Assembly: GCF_947495675.1 (NCBI RefSeq)
Contig: NZ_CANLZX010000005.1
Coordinates: 124,001-188,000, forward strand
From: an uncultured Algibacter sp.
Lineage (GTDB): Bacteria > Bacteroidota > Bacteroidia > Flavobacteriales > Flavobacteriaceae
Reading direction: 5' to 3'
DNA length: 64,000 bases
This document shows positions 1-9,318 of the stretch, one piece after another. A model generated the notes under the pieces. The model saw only the letters and a list, made by a program, of their open reading frames with translations, was not told the DNA's origin and did not search any database. Position 1 is the stretch's first letter; each line of letters opens with the position of its first letter. A program made the position numbers and the translations under genes.

Positions 1-3000
1 TTTCAATGTCGCTAAAAGCCTCAATTAACAAAGCTTGAGTTTCAATGGGTGCTTGATACCAATACCACGAGTTTGTATTAGATTTCCAATACATACCTAA
101 TTCTTCAGAAGTAATACTTGTTTCTTTAAGTGATTTTAAAATCTTTGTAGCTGTTTTTGCATCATTATTTCTATGAGATGCTATAGCCATTAATCCTTTT
201 GAATATAAAGATCTATTTAGCCAATATTTTTGTATTTGAGTTTGATAATAGTTTATTATGGTTTCAACTTCTTTTGATTTTTTTATGTCTGGGAAGAAAC
301 TTCGCATATATAAATAATGTAATTGTGTATTACTTAAATGATCTTTATTTAGGTCTACATCTTTATTGTATTTTTTTATGTTTTTGTATTCTTTAATAAA
401 TTCATTATCTAAATAGGTAATGGCTTTTTGAATCATACTAGAATTTACATCAGTACTTACGTTAAGCTTATTTAAATGGCCAAAACCATTAATAATATGC
501 TGTGTAATGTATCGATTTTCGTAACCACCATTAAACCAGGCCCAAGCACCAGATGGTAATTGGTTGTTTTCTAGTTTTTTAAGAGCAGATTGCAATTCAT
601 TAGTCATTTTATTTAAATCGAATAATAAAGCAATACGCTTTTTTTGTTCAGTTTCGCTTTGTGCATCACGTAACCATGGTGTTTCTTGAATTAAAATAGA
701 TTTTAATTCTTGATTTTTTTCTAAGTTAGAAAGTAAAGCATCGGTATTACGCCATTGATTGAAAACGGCTTGAATTTTAGGGTTTGCATTGGCAATATGA
801 CTTGCTAAAGCATTTGCGTAGTATCTTGAAAATGTTTGTTCGTTACAATCATAAGGATATTCCATTAAATAAGGCAAAGCCTGTACTGCATACCATGCTG
901 GGTTGGAAGTCATTTCCAAGGTTAACTTATGGTTTTTAAGTGTAGTTGAGGTATTGTTTCTTAACTTATTTAAAGTAAATGTTTTGGTTTGGTCGCTTTT
1001 AATCCACATTGGTAAAGTTTCGGTAACTAACATACGGTTACTTAAAATAGGCAAAACATTTTGCTCACCATCACCAAAATTAGCAGCTTTTGCAACAATT
1101 TTATATTGAACAGCCTGAACATTTTCTGGAATAGATAAACTCCAAGCTACTTGAGTGTTTCCTTTAGCATTAACAGAAAAGGTTTTGTTGTTTTCTGCAT
1201 TATCAAGTTGAGCATTAATATCCTTACCAGTAACAGCATCCGTTAAAACTAATTGTGCTTGTCCAGAAAGGATGTTATCTGTAAGATTTGCAATTTTAGT
1301 GCTCAACGTAATTTGATCGCCTTCTCTTAAAAAGCGAGGTGCGTTTGGAATAACCATTAGTTCTTTTTGTGTAACTGTGGTTAAAGTTTGTGCTGTACTT
1401 TCTAGGTTTTTTGTGTGCGCTAATAATTGTAATTTCCATTGTGTTAAGGCTTCAGGCGTTGTAAAGCTAAAACTAATATTACCATCTTTATCGGTTTGTA
1501 ATTGTGGAATAAAAAACGCTGTTTCTTGAAGGTTCTTACGAATTTGTATGTTGTTGAAGTTTGGTTTCTCTTCAATTAAATTATCAATAGCTTCTTTATC
1601 ATTTGATTGTTCTGCACTTACCGAAGTTACGGCACCAGTTATAGCACTTTTCTTTTGAGTACCATATCCAACAACGACAGCTTCATCTAATTCAGCTTCT
1701 TCTGCCATCATCGCCTCAGGAGCTGCTTGAACACCAGCAACTCGACCTCTTAAGCTTTTTGAAACTCTTGAATAAAGTAAAGAATTATTATATCCAAAAC
1801 TAAACCCAAACCAATTTAATTCATCATAATATTGTTGCGCATAATTAATTCGAGAATTGTTATTATAAACTCTAAAGTTTTGTGTACCAAAACTACCATA
1901 AGCATTTCTATTGCTAAACGCATAATAAATTGGAGATTGAACAGGAGTGAAGTTCCAGTTATGCGGTTTAAATTGATCTAAAGATGCGTCATACATACTT
2001 GCCAATAATTCGGCACTTACTTTTTCGCCATAAGGACCTTTAATTTTGAATTGCCAAGTTTCATCGGTTCCTGGTTGTAATTTATCTCTAAACGTGAGTG
2101 TTTCAATGTCTAAATTATTTTTAGGATATGGAACAGAAATTACTTGAGAACCCGATTTAAAACTATTAAAAGCAGCAAAACTATAATGTACTACAAAACC
2201 ACCTAAGTCATCTTTTGTAACAGGGATTGCGAATGTTTTTTTGTTATCATTTAGTTTGATAATTTCTGTTTTAATAATTTTTTTATCCTTTTCTATAGAT
2301 ACAGTTACTGTTAAGCTTTTAGCTGCAGAACCAATTGTTATATATGCTGAGTCTCCAATATTATAAGATTGTTTATCATTAGAAATGGTGAAAAGTTGAT
2401 TGTCAGCAGGGGTTTTGTCATCATTACTAAACAATGTGGTTTTAATCTCGTCTTTTACCAATTGACCAAATTTATCTTTGCTTTGTAATGTGATTATATA
2501 TTCACCAGATTGCCACTTTTTTAGTTTTCCAAGATCAAGTGTTTTTGAGTCTTTGGTGTTAAACGATTTTTCTAAAACAAGTTTGCCTTTTTCCCAATTA
2601 CTTGATTGATGCTCATTAGTATAAGCATCATGTGGAAATAAATTTTTGAAAACATCTTTAGATATTTCTTGATAATCTGGAGCCGCCCAAGGTCGTAATC
2701 TTAAAACAGCGTTAGGAGCGTTTAGCTTATAAATTTTAATTGTTCCTTTTGCAGGAACAAACTCACCATTAAGATTTTTAGAATCAATAGAAATTTTATG
2801 GTCTTTATTGTCTTTATCTAATATGTTATCAATATTTAAATTCGCTATTAAAGCATGATAACCAACGTTTACAATTGTGCTTGTGCTTCGGGTTTCACCA
2901 TTTAAATCGGTAACATCGGCTATGATTTCATAATTAAAGGTTGGCATACTGCTCTTATCAACACTATTGTCTGGAATGGCTTTAAAAGTGATTTTAAACT

Positions 3001-5293
3001 CTCCTTTATCATTTGTAATAGTTTCTCCGTGTATGATTTCTTGAGGCTCACTATTTACCCATGGTCTATACCAAAAATACCAACGAGGGTATTGTACTTT
3101 TCTGTGTACTCTGTATACCACTTTAGCATCTGTAATATTACTACCAGCATAAGCTATGGCATTTCCTTTAACAGTCACAGAGTCGTTAATTTTATAAGTT
3201 CCGGATACTGGTACAAATTTAGTTTCAAATTTAGGACGTTTGTATTCTTCAACAGAAAAAGCGGAGTTACTTCGCATATATTTTCCAGAATCCGAATTTA
3301 ATTCTATTCGGTGTATACCAGTTAAGCCATTACTTGGTAAAATAAACTCACCAGAAACAGAGCCAAAGGCATTAGTTTGGAGTTCTAATTTTTTAATTTC
3401 TTCATTATTTGTATTGTACAAAACAACAGATACGTTTTCCTTTTCTAAAACCTCAGAATTATTATTATCTGTTTTTATAACTATCGCTTTAAAATAAGCG
3501 GTTTGGCCAGGCCTATAAATACTTCTGTCTGTGAATAGAAACGCTTTGTAGTTTTCCTTTTGTTCTGGCAGATTATAAGTTTGATTAATGTAAAAATTAC
3601 CAAAATATGCTGTATCATTTCCGTGTACAGTTTTTAACCTAACATTTCTATACCAGTTTTTATCTTTTTCAATTTTAATTTCACCTAAATTATTTGAGGT
3701 ATAATTTTTAGTTATTATTTTTTGACTATTTCTAGAGTCATAGGAAACTTCAACCTTGGCATTTGTAATAGGAGTTCCATTGTTTCTATCAATAATTTGA
3801 AATATTTTATGATTTAAGGCTTCAGTTTCAACTAAAGCCATATTAGAAACTTGAAGATTTGCAAAGGCAAAGGTGTCTTTATCATTTTCATAAAAAGCAG
3901 CAACCAAAAACCTTCCATTATTAAGCTTTGGCATTAAAACCTCTGTGGCATGTGTTTGGTAGTCGTTTTCATTTTTTAACGAACTTTTCCAAGTATGATC
4001 AGCGTTTAATTTTTTTATAAAGTCAAGTTGGTCATTTTTTTTATATGTATTTAAAAATCTTTCATATTGTTTTTCTGAAACTTTATAAATATTGAATTTT
4101 AAAGCATCAATATTTTTATACCTAACCAATAAGCGTGAGTTTTCTTGAATAGGTAAAAAATCTTCAGTAGTAATTTGAAAGTTTATTTGTTTAATTTGAG
4201 ATTTCAAAATGTCACATTTCTCAGCACCTTTACTTTTTGGGAATTTAGAAATAACTTGATTACACAACTCTAAGGCTTCTTTAGCTTTCCAACGTTGTTC
4301 CTCATTTATTTTAGGTTGGTAAGACAGGCTTTGTTCATGGTAAATAGAGGCTATTTCAAAATCATATAAACCAGAAACTTCATGAGACTTGTATTGTTTG
4401 CTCTCAGTACTTAAAGCCTCTAATAAAACAGCTTGTTTGTTAGTATAAGTAGCATGCTGGTGTACAAATTTTAAACGTTCAATATTTACGTATGCTAACG
4501 GAAAAGGCGATGCGTTTTGTAAATGAAATCTAATTAAATCTTTGTAAATTTTTAAGGCATTAAGTTGAAGAGACGTAGAGTCTTTTGATGTGATGTTTAA
4601 ACTAGAAAATGTTTTAGCATCGCTAATATAATCAAGATTGTTAATCTCAAATTTATATGCAGGTTTAGTGATTTTAGTCTCGTTGGTTTTGTAGAATACT
4701 AAGGCGTTGTGGCTTAAAAAATCAAACAAAGTAGGTCTGTAAATCTTAGAGTCCTTTTGTGTATTTAATAAAACATTGTACTTTTTTAAAGACTCTTGTT
4801 GCAACATTAAACCATTTTCTAAAGAATTTTGAAAATGTAAATGTGTTTCATCAAAAAGGGTTTGTAAATCCCAAGTTCTAAAATCTTCAACATCTACTTT
4901 TTTAGCTGTTTTGGTACGGTTATAAAACTGCCATCTATGTTGGTTAAAATACTGCCAATATAAATTAGCTAGAATATTTTCAAGAATATTTTTTGTTGGA
5001 AATTCACTATTAGCAATGTCGGTTTTAAAGTCCTTAATAATACTTAATTGGGCATCTTCTTGTAAAACTAAAGCATACTTGCTTTTATAAAGCATTGTTT
5101 TTATAAGCTGAGGGTGGTTGTCATCTTTTTTAGCCTGTATTTCAATATCTTGAACAGTTTTTAATGCAGATTTTGTTAAACCATCAACTTCAAATTCCTC
5201 AACTTTAGTCCATAAATCCAAATAATTAGGGTTTTGGGCTTGTAATAACGTTGAAAATAGTATAATCATAAATAAAAATAGTGAGCGCTTCAT
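1..5293 (-). CDS. Alpha-2-macroglobulin family protein with embedded SusC-like motifs (partial, C-terminus beyond window)
   Basis: About 1,764 codons are present on the minus strand and the C-terminus lies outside the window. The start ATG at 5293 opens a signal peptide (MKRSLFLFMIILFSTLLQAQ). An MG2-type segment carries SIYRPGQTAYFKA in the middle. The macroglobulin thioester motif survives as DCNEQ, with Cys at residue 1483, followed by the alpha-helical thioester domain. Bacterial macroglobulins of this type are thought to trap or shield against proteases in the envelope. An odd stretch at residues 1180-1225 reads SLRGRVAGVQ and then LDEAVVVGYGTQKKSAITGA. Both pieces resemble SusC plug motifs, but they are in reversed order. 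Family assignment is firm; the role of the insert is unknown. The gene runs divergently from the TPR gene at 5503. Confidence 0.9.
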   Translation of the reverse strand, partial: MKRSLFLFMIILFSTLLQAQNPNYLDLWTKVEEFEVDGLTKSALKTVQDIEIQAKKDDNHPQLIKTMLYKSKYALVLQEDAQLSIIKDFKTDIANSEFPTKNILENILANLYWQYFNQHRWQFYNRTKTAKKVDVEDFRTWDLQTLFDETHLHFQNSLENGLMLQQESLKKYNVLLNTQKDSKIYRPTLFDFLSHNALVFYKTNETKITKPAYKFEINNLDYISDAKTFSSLNITSKDSTSLQLNALKIYKDLIRFHLQNASPFPLAYVNIERLKFVHQHATYTNKQAVLLEALSTESKQYKSHEVSGLYDFEIASIYHEQSLSYQPKINEEQRWKAKEALELCNQVISKFPKSKGAEKCDILKSQIKQINFQITTEDFLPIQENSRLLVRYKNIDALKFNIYKVSEKQYERFLNTYKKNDQLDFIKKLNADHTWKSSLKNENDYQTHATEVLMPKLNNGRFLVAAFYENDKDTFAFANLQVSNMALVETEALNHKIFQIIDRNNGTPITNAKVEVSYDSRNSQKIITKNYTSNNLGEIKIEKDKNWYRNVRLKTVHGNDTAYFGNFYINQTYNLPEQKENYKAFLFTDRSIYRPGQTAYFKAIVIKTDNNNSEVLEKENVSVVLYNTNNEEIKKLELQTNAFGSVSGEFILPSNGLTGIHRIELNSDSGKYMRSNSAFSVEEYKRPKFETKFVPVSGTYKINDSVTVKGNAIAYAGSNITDAKVVYRVHRKVQYPRWYFWYRPWVNSEPQEIIHGETITNDKGEFKITFKAIPDNSVDKSSMPTFNYEIIADVTDLNGETRSTSTIVNVGYHALIANLNIDNILDKDNKDHKISIDSKNLNGEFVPAKGTIKIYKLNAPNAVLRLRPWAAPDYQEISKDVFKNLFPHDAYTNEHQSSNWEKGKLVLEKSFNTKDSKTLDLGKLKKWQSGEYIITLQSKDKFGQLVKDEIKTTLFSNDDKTPADNQLFTISNDKQSYNIGDSAYITIGSAAKSLTVTVSIEKDKKIIKTEIIKLNDNKKTFAIPVTKDDLGGFVVHYSFAAFNSFKSGSQVISVPYPKNNLDIETLTFRDKLQPGTDETWQFKIKGPYGEKVSAELLASMYDASLDQFKPHNWNFTPVQSPIYYAFSNRNAYGSFGTQNFRVYNNNSRINYAQQYYDELNWFGFSFGYNNSLLYSRVSKSLRGRVAGVQAAPEAMMAEEAELDEAVVVGYGTQKKSAITGAVTSVSAEQSNDKEAIDNLIEEKPNFNNIQIRKNLQETAFFIPQLQTDKDGNISFSFTTPEALTQWKLQLLAHTKNLESTAQTLTTVTQKELMVIPNAPRFLREGDQITLSTKIANLTDNILSGQAQLVLTDAVTGKDINAQLDNAENNKTFSVNAKGNTQVAWSLSIPENVQAVQYKIVAKAANFGDGEQNVLPILSNRMLVTETLPMWIKSDQTKTFTLNKLRNNTSTTLKNHKLTLEMTSNPAWYAVQALPYLMEYPYDCNEQTFSRYYANALASHIANANPKIQAVFNQWRNTDALLSNLEKNQELKSILIQETPWLRDAQSETEQKKRIALLFDLNKMTNELQSALKKLENNQLPSGAWAWFNGGYENRYITQHIINGFGHLNKLNVSTDVNSSMIQKAITYLDNEFIKEYKNIKKYNKDVDLNKDHLSNTQLHYLYMRSFFPDIKKSKEVETIINYYQTQIQKYWLNRSLYSKGLMAIASHRNNDAKTATKILKSLKETSITSEELGMYWKSNTNSWYWYQAPIETQALLIEAFSDIE

Positions 5294-5475
5294 GTATTTA
5301 ATTTTGTCTCTAAAGTATATTCAAAAGCCGTTCCAAAAAACAATAAATTAGTAAAAGGTGGCGTTGGGTGAGTGAAGTTAAGCATTTTGTATGTAAAAAG
5401 GGAGTTATAGATATTACTAAAATTTTAAAACCTTAAGATTATCTTAATCATAAAACAAACTAAAAGCAGAATGGT

Positions 5476-5483
5476 TATTTTTG
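5476..5483 (+). promoter_or_regulatory. Candidate -7 box TATTTTTG for the TPR gene
   Basis: It matches the Bacteroidota -7 consensus TAnnTTTG and lies 19 nt before the ATG at 5503. No TTG is seen at the expected -33 distance, so this is only a partial promoter match. Confidence 0.4.
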
Positions 5484-5502
5484 TGCTTACTACTTATATG
5501 TT

Positions 5503-6453
5503 ATGAAAAAAATATGGTTTTTTTTGCTGCTTCCTATTGTGAGTTACTCGCAATTAAACCTTGATGCGATTCAAATACTTTTTAAACAAAAGCAATTTAA
5601 AAAAGCTGAAAACCAAATTGTTAATTATTTGCAATCACATCCAAATCATTTAAAAGCTACCGAGCTTTTAGGAGATGCTTACGGGTACCAAAAAAAATGG
5701 GACGATGCAATAGTAGCTTACAAAAAATTAGTAGAAGCCCAGCCAAATGTGGCTAATTATCATTATAAATACGGAGGTGTGTTAGGTATGAAAGCCTTAC
5801 AAAATAAATTAAAAGCCATAGGTTTAATTGGCGATATTAAAAGCGCTTTTACAAAAGCAGCCGAGCTAGATAAAAACCATATAGATACCCGTTGGGCGTT
5901 GGTAGAATTGTATATGCAACTACCAGGAATATTTGGAGGTAGCAAAAGCAAGTCCTTAAAATATGCTCAAGAGTTAGAAAATTTATCTAAAGTAGATGGT
6001 TACTTAGCAAAAGGCTATGTAAACGAGTATGATAACGAGCCCGAACTTGCCGAAAAGTATTATAAAATGGCCATACAAGAAGGCGGGTCTTTAACCTGTT
6101 ATAACAAGTTAACAACGTTTTACGAAACCAATAAACAGCCAGGCAAAGCCATACAAAACATAGAAAGTGCCCACAAAAAACTACACCGTAATGCATTACA
6201 TTACCAAATTGGGAAAGTAGCTGCAGAATATAATATCGAGCTTGAAAAAGGCGAGCATTGTTTGCAAACATATCTCAATAATTATTCGCCAGAAGATGGT
6301 GTTCCTAAAGCCTGGGCACATTACCGTTTGGCCCAAATTAACGTGCACAAAAACAATAAGGAAACCGCATTAAAACATATCGATTTAGCCATAGCACAAC
6401 TCCCAAAAATTAAACCTTTTTTAAAAGAAAAAGAAAAAATATTAAATCTCTAA
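5503..6453 (+). CDS. Secreted/periplasmic TPR-repeat protein
   Basis: 316 residues. A short signal peptide (MKKIWFFLLLPIVSYSQ) is followed by tetratricopeptide-type helices across the chain, for example KQFKKAENQIVNYLQSHPNH and KWDDAIVAYKKLVEAQPN, and again near the C-terminus. TPR arrays are protein-interaction scaffolds; no catalytic domain is visible. The central part (IGDIKSAFTKAAELD) also fits a TPR helix pair. It is probably monocistronic: a GC-rich dispersed repeat directly follows its stop codon. The partner is unknown. Confidence 0.8.
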   Translation: MKKIWFFLLLPIVSYSQLNLDAIQILFKQKQFKKAENQIVNYLQSHPNHLKATELLGDAYGYQKKWDDAIVAYKKLVEAQPNVANYHYKYGGVLGMKALQNKLKAIGLIGDIKSAFTKAAELDKNHIDTRWALVELYMQLPGIFGGSKSKSLKYAQELENLSKVDGYLAKGYVNEYDNEPELAEKYYKMAIQEGGSLTCYNKLTTFYETNKQPGKAIQNIESAHKKLHRNALHYQIGKVAAEYNIELEKGEHCLQTYLNNYSPEDGVPKAWAHYRLAQINVHKNNKETALKHIDLAIAQLPKIKPFLKEKEKILNL

Positions 6454-6458
6454 TATTT

Positions 6459-6543
6459 GGGCGTTACCACAAGGGTCGGGCTTTACGTTACAAGTCCTCG
6501 CCTCGTTCCTCAGCTGTGGGCTTTCCACTTCAATCCCTAACGC
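6459..6543 (+). repeat. GC-rich dispersed intergenic repeat, copy 1 (forward)
   Basis: An 85-bp GC-rich island in AT-rich DNA, 5 nt after the TPR stop codon. It begins GGGCGTTACC and ends ATCCCTAACGC, so its ends form the inverted repeat GCGTTA/TAACGC. The internal core is GGGTCGGGCTTT, followed by AAGTCC...GGGCTT, which can pair. Closely related copies lie at 15184-15268, 16595-16689 and 54328-54410. A degenerate partial copy may follow at about 6551-6590 (GTGCTTCCAACTTCAATTC). Confidence 0.85.
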
Positions 6544-6662
6544 AAAAAACTTCCGGCTTCGGTCTTCGTGCTTCCAACTTCAATTCTTATATTTACTTCT
6601 TAATTCAATTTTCTAAAACAAGAACTAATTGAAACGAGCATTTTAGAATTCAAAATCAAAAC

Positions 6663-8018
6663 ATGAACGTACATTTTATAGCTATTGGCGGCGCTGCAAT
6701 GCACAATTTAGCCTTAGCATTACATAATAAAGGATACCAAGTAACAGGAAGTGACGATACTATTTTCGAACCTTCAAAATCTAGGTTAAATGCTAAAGGA
6801 TTACTACCAGAAGCTTTTGGTTGGTACCCAGAAAAAATCACCAATAATCTTGATGCTATAGTTTTGGGTATGCATGCCAAAGCAGATAATCCAGAGTTAT
6901 TAAAAGCACAAGAGCTCGGAATTAAAATATATAGCTATCCAGAATTTTTGTACGAACAATCCAAGCACAAAACACGTGTAGTTATTGGTGGAAGTCACGG
7001 TAAAACAACCATAACTTCAATGATTCTTCATGTTATGCATTACCATGATAGAGAAGTAGATTATATGGTTGGCGCCCAATTAGAAGGGTTTGATGTAATG
7101 GTGAAACTTACCGAACATAACGATTTTATAGTACTTGAAGGCGATGAATATCTAAGCTCACCAATAGACAGACGGCCAAAATTTCATCTATACAAACCTA
7201 ATATTGCATTATTAAGTGGTATTGCCTGGGATCATATAAATGTATTTCCAACTTACGAAAACTATGTTGAGCAGTTTAGCATTTTTGTAGATTCAATTGT
7301 AGAAGGAGGCAGTATAAATTACAACGAAGAAGATCCAGAAGTAAAGCGTGTTGTAGAAGCTAGCGAAAATACCATTAGAAAAATAGCTTACAAAACACCA
7401 GAATATACCGTTGAAAACGGACAAACATTACTAGAAACACCAGAAGGTGAATTGCCAATAGAAGTTTTTGGTAAACACAATTTAAACAACCTTGCAGGAG
7501 CCAAATGGATTTGCCAACATATGGGTATTGATGAGGACGATTTCTACGAAGCAATCTCAACCTTTAAAGGAGCCAGTAAACGATTAGAAAAAATTGCCGA
7601 AAGCAACAAAAGTGTCGCTTATAAAGATTTTGCACACTCGCCAAGTAAAGTAGAAGCAACAACAAATGCGGTTAAAGAGCAATACGAAAATCGAACACTC
7701 GTTGCTTGTTTAGAATTACACACATATAGCAGTTTAAACGCTGAGTTTTTAAAAGAATATAAAGGGGCTCTTGATGCTGCCGATGTTGCAGTAGTATTTT
7801 ATTCGCCACATGCCGTAGAAATTAAAAAACTAGAAGAAGTAACGCATGAGCAAATTGCAAATGCATTTCAGCGCGACGACTTAATTATTTATACCAATCC
7901 AGACGATTTTAAAGACTTTCTGTTCTCTCAAAATTTTGAGAATAAAGCATTATTATTAATGAGTTCTGGTAATTATGGTGGATTAGATTTTGATGCTGTT
8001 AGGGGATTGATTGAGTAG
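6663..8018 (+). CDS. mpl: Mur ligase family protein, Mpl-like (UDP-MurNAc:tripeptide ligase)
   Basis: 451 residues, close to the length of E. coli Mpl. The N-terminal Rossmann-like segment has AIGGAAMHNLA and TGSDD. The ATP-binding loop GGSHGKTT is at residues 109-116, and a GDEY segment follows in the central domain. Mpl joins recycled L-Ala-gamma-D-Glu-meso-DAP tripeptide to UDP-N-acetylmuramate in the cytoplasm. The P-loop reads SHGKTT as in Mpl/MurC. MurC is the alternative, but the N-terminal sequence and chain length favour Mpl. The stop is only 2 nt from the end of the convergent gene at 8021, leaving no room for a separate terminator. Confidence 0.75.
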   Translation: MNVHFIAIGGAAMHNLALALHNKGYQVTGSDDTIFEPSKSRLNAKGLLPEAFGWYPEKITNNLDAIVLGMHAKADNPELLKAQELGIKIYSYPEFLYEQSKHKTRVVIGGSHGKTTITSMILHVMHYHDREVDYMVGAQLEGFDVMVKLTEHNDFIVLEGDEYLSSPIDRRPKFHLYKPNIALLSGIAWDHINVFPTYENYVEQFSIFVDSIVEGGSINYNEEDPEVKRVVEASENTIRKIAYKTPEYTVENGQTLLETPEGELPIEVFGKHNLNNLAGAKWICQHMGIDEDDFYEAISTFKGASKRLEKIAESNKSVAYKDFAHSPSKVEATTNAVKEQYENRTLVACLELHTYSSLNAEFLKEYKGALDAADVAVVFYSPHAVEIKKLEEVTHEQIANAFQRDDLIIYTNPDDFKDFLFSQNFENKALLLMSSGNYGGLDFDAVRGLIE

Positions 8019-8020
8019 TT

Positions 8021-8557
8021 TTATTCAAGTTTAATTTTTATGTCTTTTGGAATAAAATATTCTTTATATGAGGTATAGACAGTTTCACAATAAGCGGTAA
8101 TTCTAATTAGAGAATTATTGTCAAGTAAAGTCTTGTCTATACTTTTACTCAAATTCAATTTTGGTATTTCAAAAATAATTTCTCCATTTTGTTCAAAAAT
8201 TTGACCTTTAAATTTCTTTTCAAATGGATGAGTATTTGTAATGAGATACTCATTAATGATATCATTATCAATTCCGAATATTCTTGGACCTTCAATGAAA
8301 CGTTTTTTTAATTCTTGATTAAAGCCAACCTCTTCTTTTTTAATAGAAAAGGAAATATCCAGATTACTATAATCCTTAAAAAAACGTATTGTTTTACCCT
8401 CTTTTTCAGGATATACTAAGATTGTTATTTCGAAAATGTCATTAATCTGGTATAAATCTTTATCTATTTCGATAAACCTTTTAGTTTCAGAGAAATCGTT
8501 TTTTGAGCAACTAGAAACTAAAATTAGTAACAGAAAATATCTTAAGGCATTTTTCAT
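8021..8557 (-). CDS. Hypothetical lipoprotein
   Basis: 178 residues. The signal peptide ends in lipobox LVSSC (Cys17), so the mature protein should be lipid-anchored. The rest is rich in beta-prone, charged sequence with no motif I recognise. It is the last gene of a minus-strand trio (9795 to 8021), with only 1 nt between it and the Tim44-like gene upstream, which points to co-transcription and a shared role. Confidence 0.6.
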   Translation of the reverse strand: MKNALRYFLLLILVSSCSKNDFSETKRFIEIDKDLYQINDIFEITILVYPEKEGKTIRFFKDYSNLDISFSIKKEEVGFNQELKKRFIEGPRIFGIDNDIINEYLITNTHPFEKKFKGQIFEQNGEIIFEIPKLNLSKSIDKTLLDNNSLIRITAYCETVYTSYKEYFIPKDIKIKLE

Positions 8558-8558
8558 T

Positions 8559-9284
8559 TTAAGCTAGCTTGTTTTCTGAGATAAATGCTGGCACAACATT
8601 TTCCATTTTAGCAAAACTTAAACTAAATTCATCATTTCTAATATCATCAAGTAACCATTTACCTTCCGTATATTCCATAATCCAAACTTTACTTTCATCA
8701 TTAAACCCTCTTTTACCTTGAACTATTTTTCTTGTACTCTTATTAATTAAATAATCTTCGATATTTGCAGTAATTTCAAAGGCTATTTTAGAACCTTCAA
8801 AATTATCATTGTCCGAGATTTCTAAATACAATGGTTTAATACTACTAATACTTTGCAGTTTACAAACATTTAAAAGGTTTTCTTTTTTCCATCGATCAAG
8901 ATGAACAAGTTGTTGGTTCTGCCAATACCAATGATTAACATACTCTGAAACTTCCTGCATGTTTTCTTTACCCCAAGCCAGATGTACTCTACTAAAAACA
9001 TTAGATACATTCTTTTCTATATTTAACCACATAAAATCTTTGTTTTTAATACCAAGTTTAGCAAGTTGTTTTTTAGCTTTTCTAACTGCTATAAACTCAA
9101 TAATTCTAACATAAAATACAATGGGTAAGAAAATAATAACTAAAAGACTCATTAATAGTTTACCCCACCAAGTTTTAAATAGGGCTTTTGCTACAGTTCC
9201 ACCAGGCCCAGCATAAACAGGGTCTATAAATAAAAGCAAAACAAAAATTAAAGTAATGACTATGGTTAATTTGTTGATTTTCAT
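8559..9284 (-). CDS. Tim44-like domain membrane protein
   Basis: 241 residues. A cleavable or anchoring N-terminal segment ends near PVYAGPGG. A strong transmembrane helix (LLMSLLVIIFLPIVFYV) follows, then a basic stretch and a soluble domain of about 150 residues. That domain has an alpha/beta pattern resembling bacterial Tim44-like/NTF2 folds (FSRVHLAWGKENMQEVSEYV, then a C-terminal VWIMEYTEGKWLLDDI strand pair). The fold assignment is by pattern only; the function of such bacterial proteins is largely unknown. It sits between a small membrane protein gene and a lipoprotein gene, so an envelope complex is plausible. Confidence 0.6.
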   Translation of the reverse strand: MKINKLTIVITLIFVLLLFIDPVYAGPGGTVAKALFKTWWGKLLMSLLVIIFLPIVFYVRIIEFIAVRKAKKQLAKLGIKNKDFMWLNIEKNVSNVFSRVHLAWGKENMQEVSEYVNHWYWQNQQLVHLDRWKKENLLNVCKLQSISSIKPLYLEISDNDNFEGSKIAFEITANIEDYLINKSTRKIVQGKRGFNDESKVWIMEYTEGKWLLDDIRNDEFSLSFAKMENVVPAFISENKLA

Positions 9285-9318
9285 ATTTAATAAGATTTAC
9301 GGAAGATGTTTTAAAATT

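Noticed and set aside
199-3497. Several short plus-strand reading frames inside the first 5.3 kb
   Set aside because: They lie antisense to the continuous macroglobulin frame, have no signal, domain or spacing support, and are frame shadows.
6459-6543. Calling the GC-rich repeats simple rho-independent terminators
   Set aside because: They lack a single strong stem with a T-run, one lies between two gene starts, and they are far longer than the AT-rich terminators elsewhere in the window.
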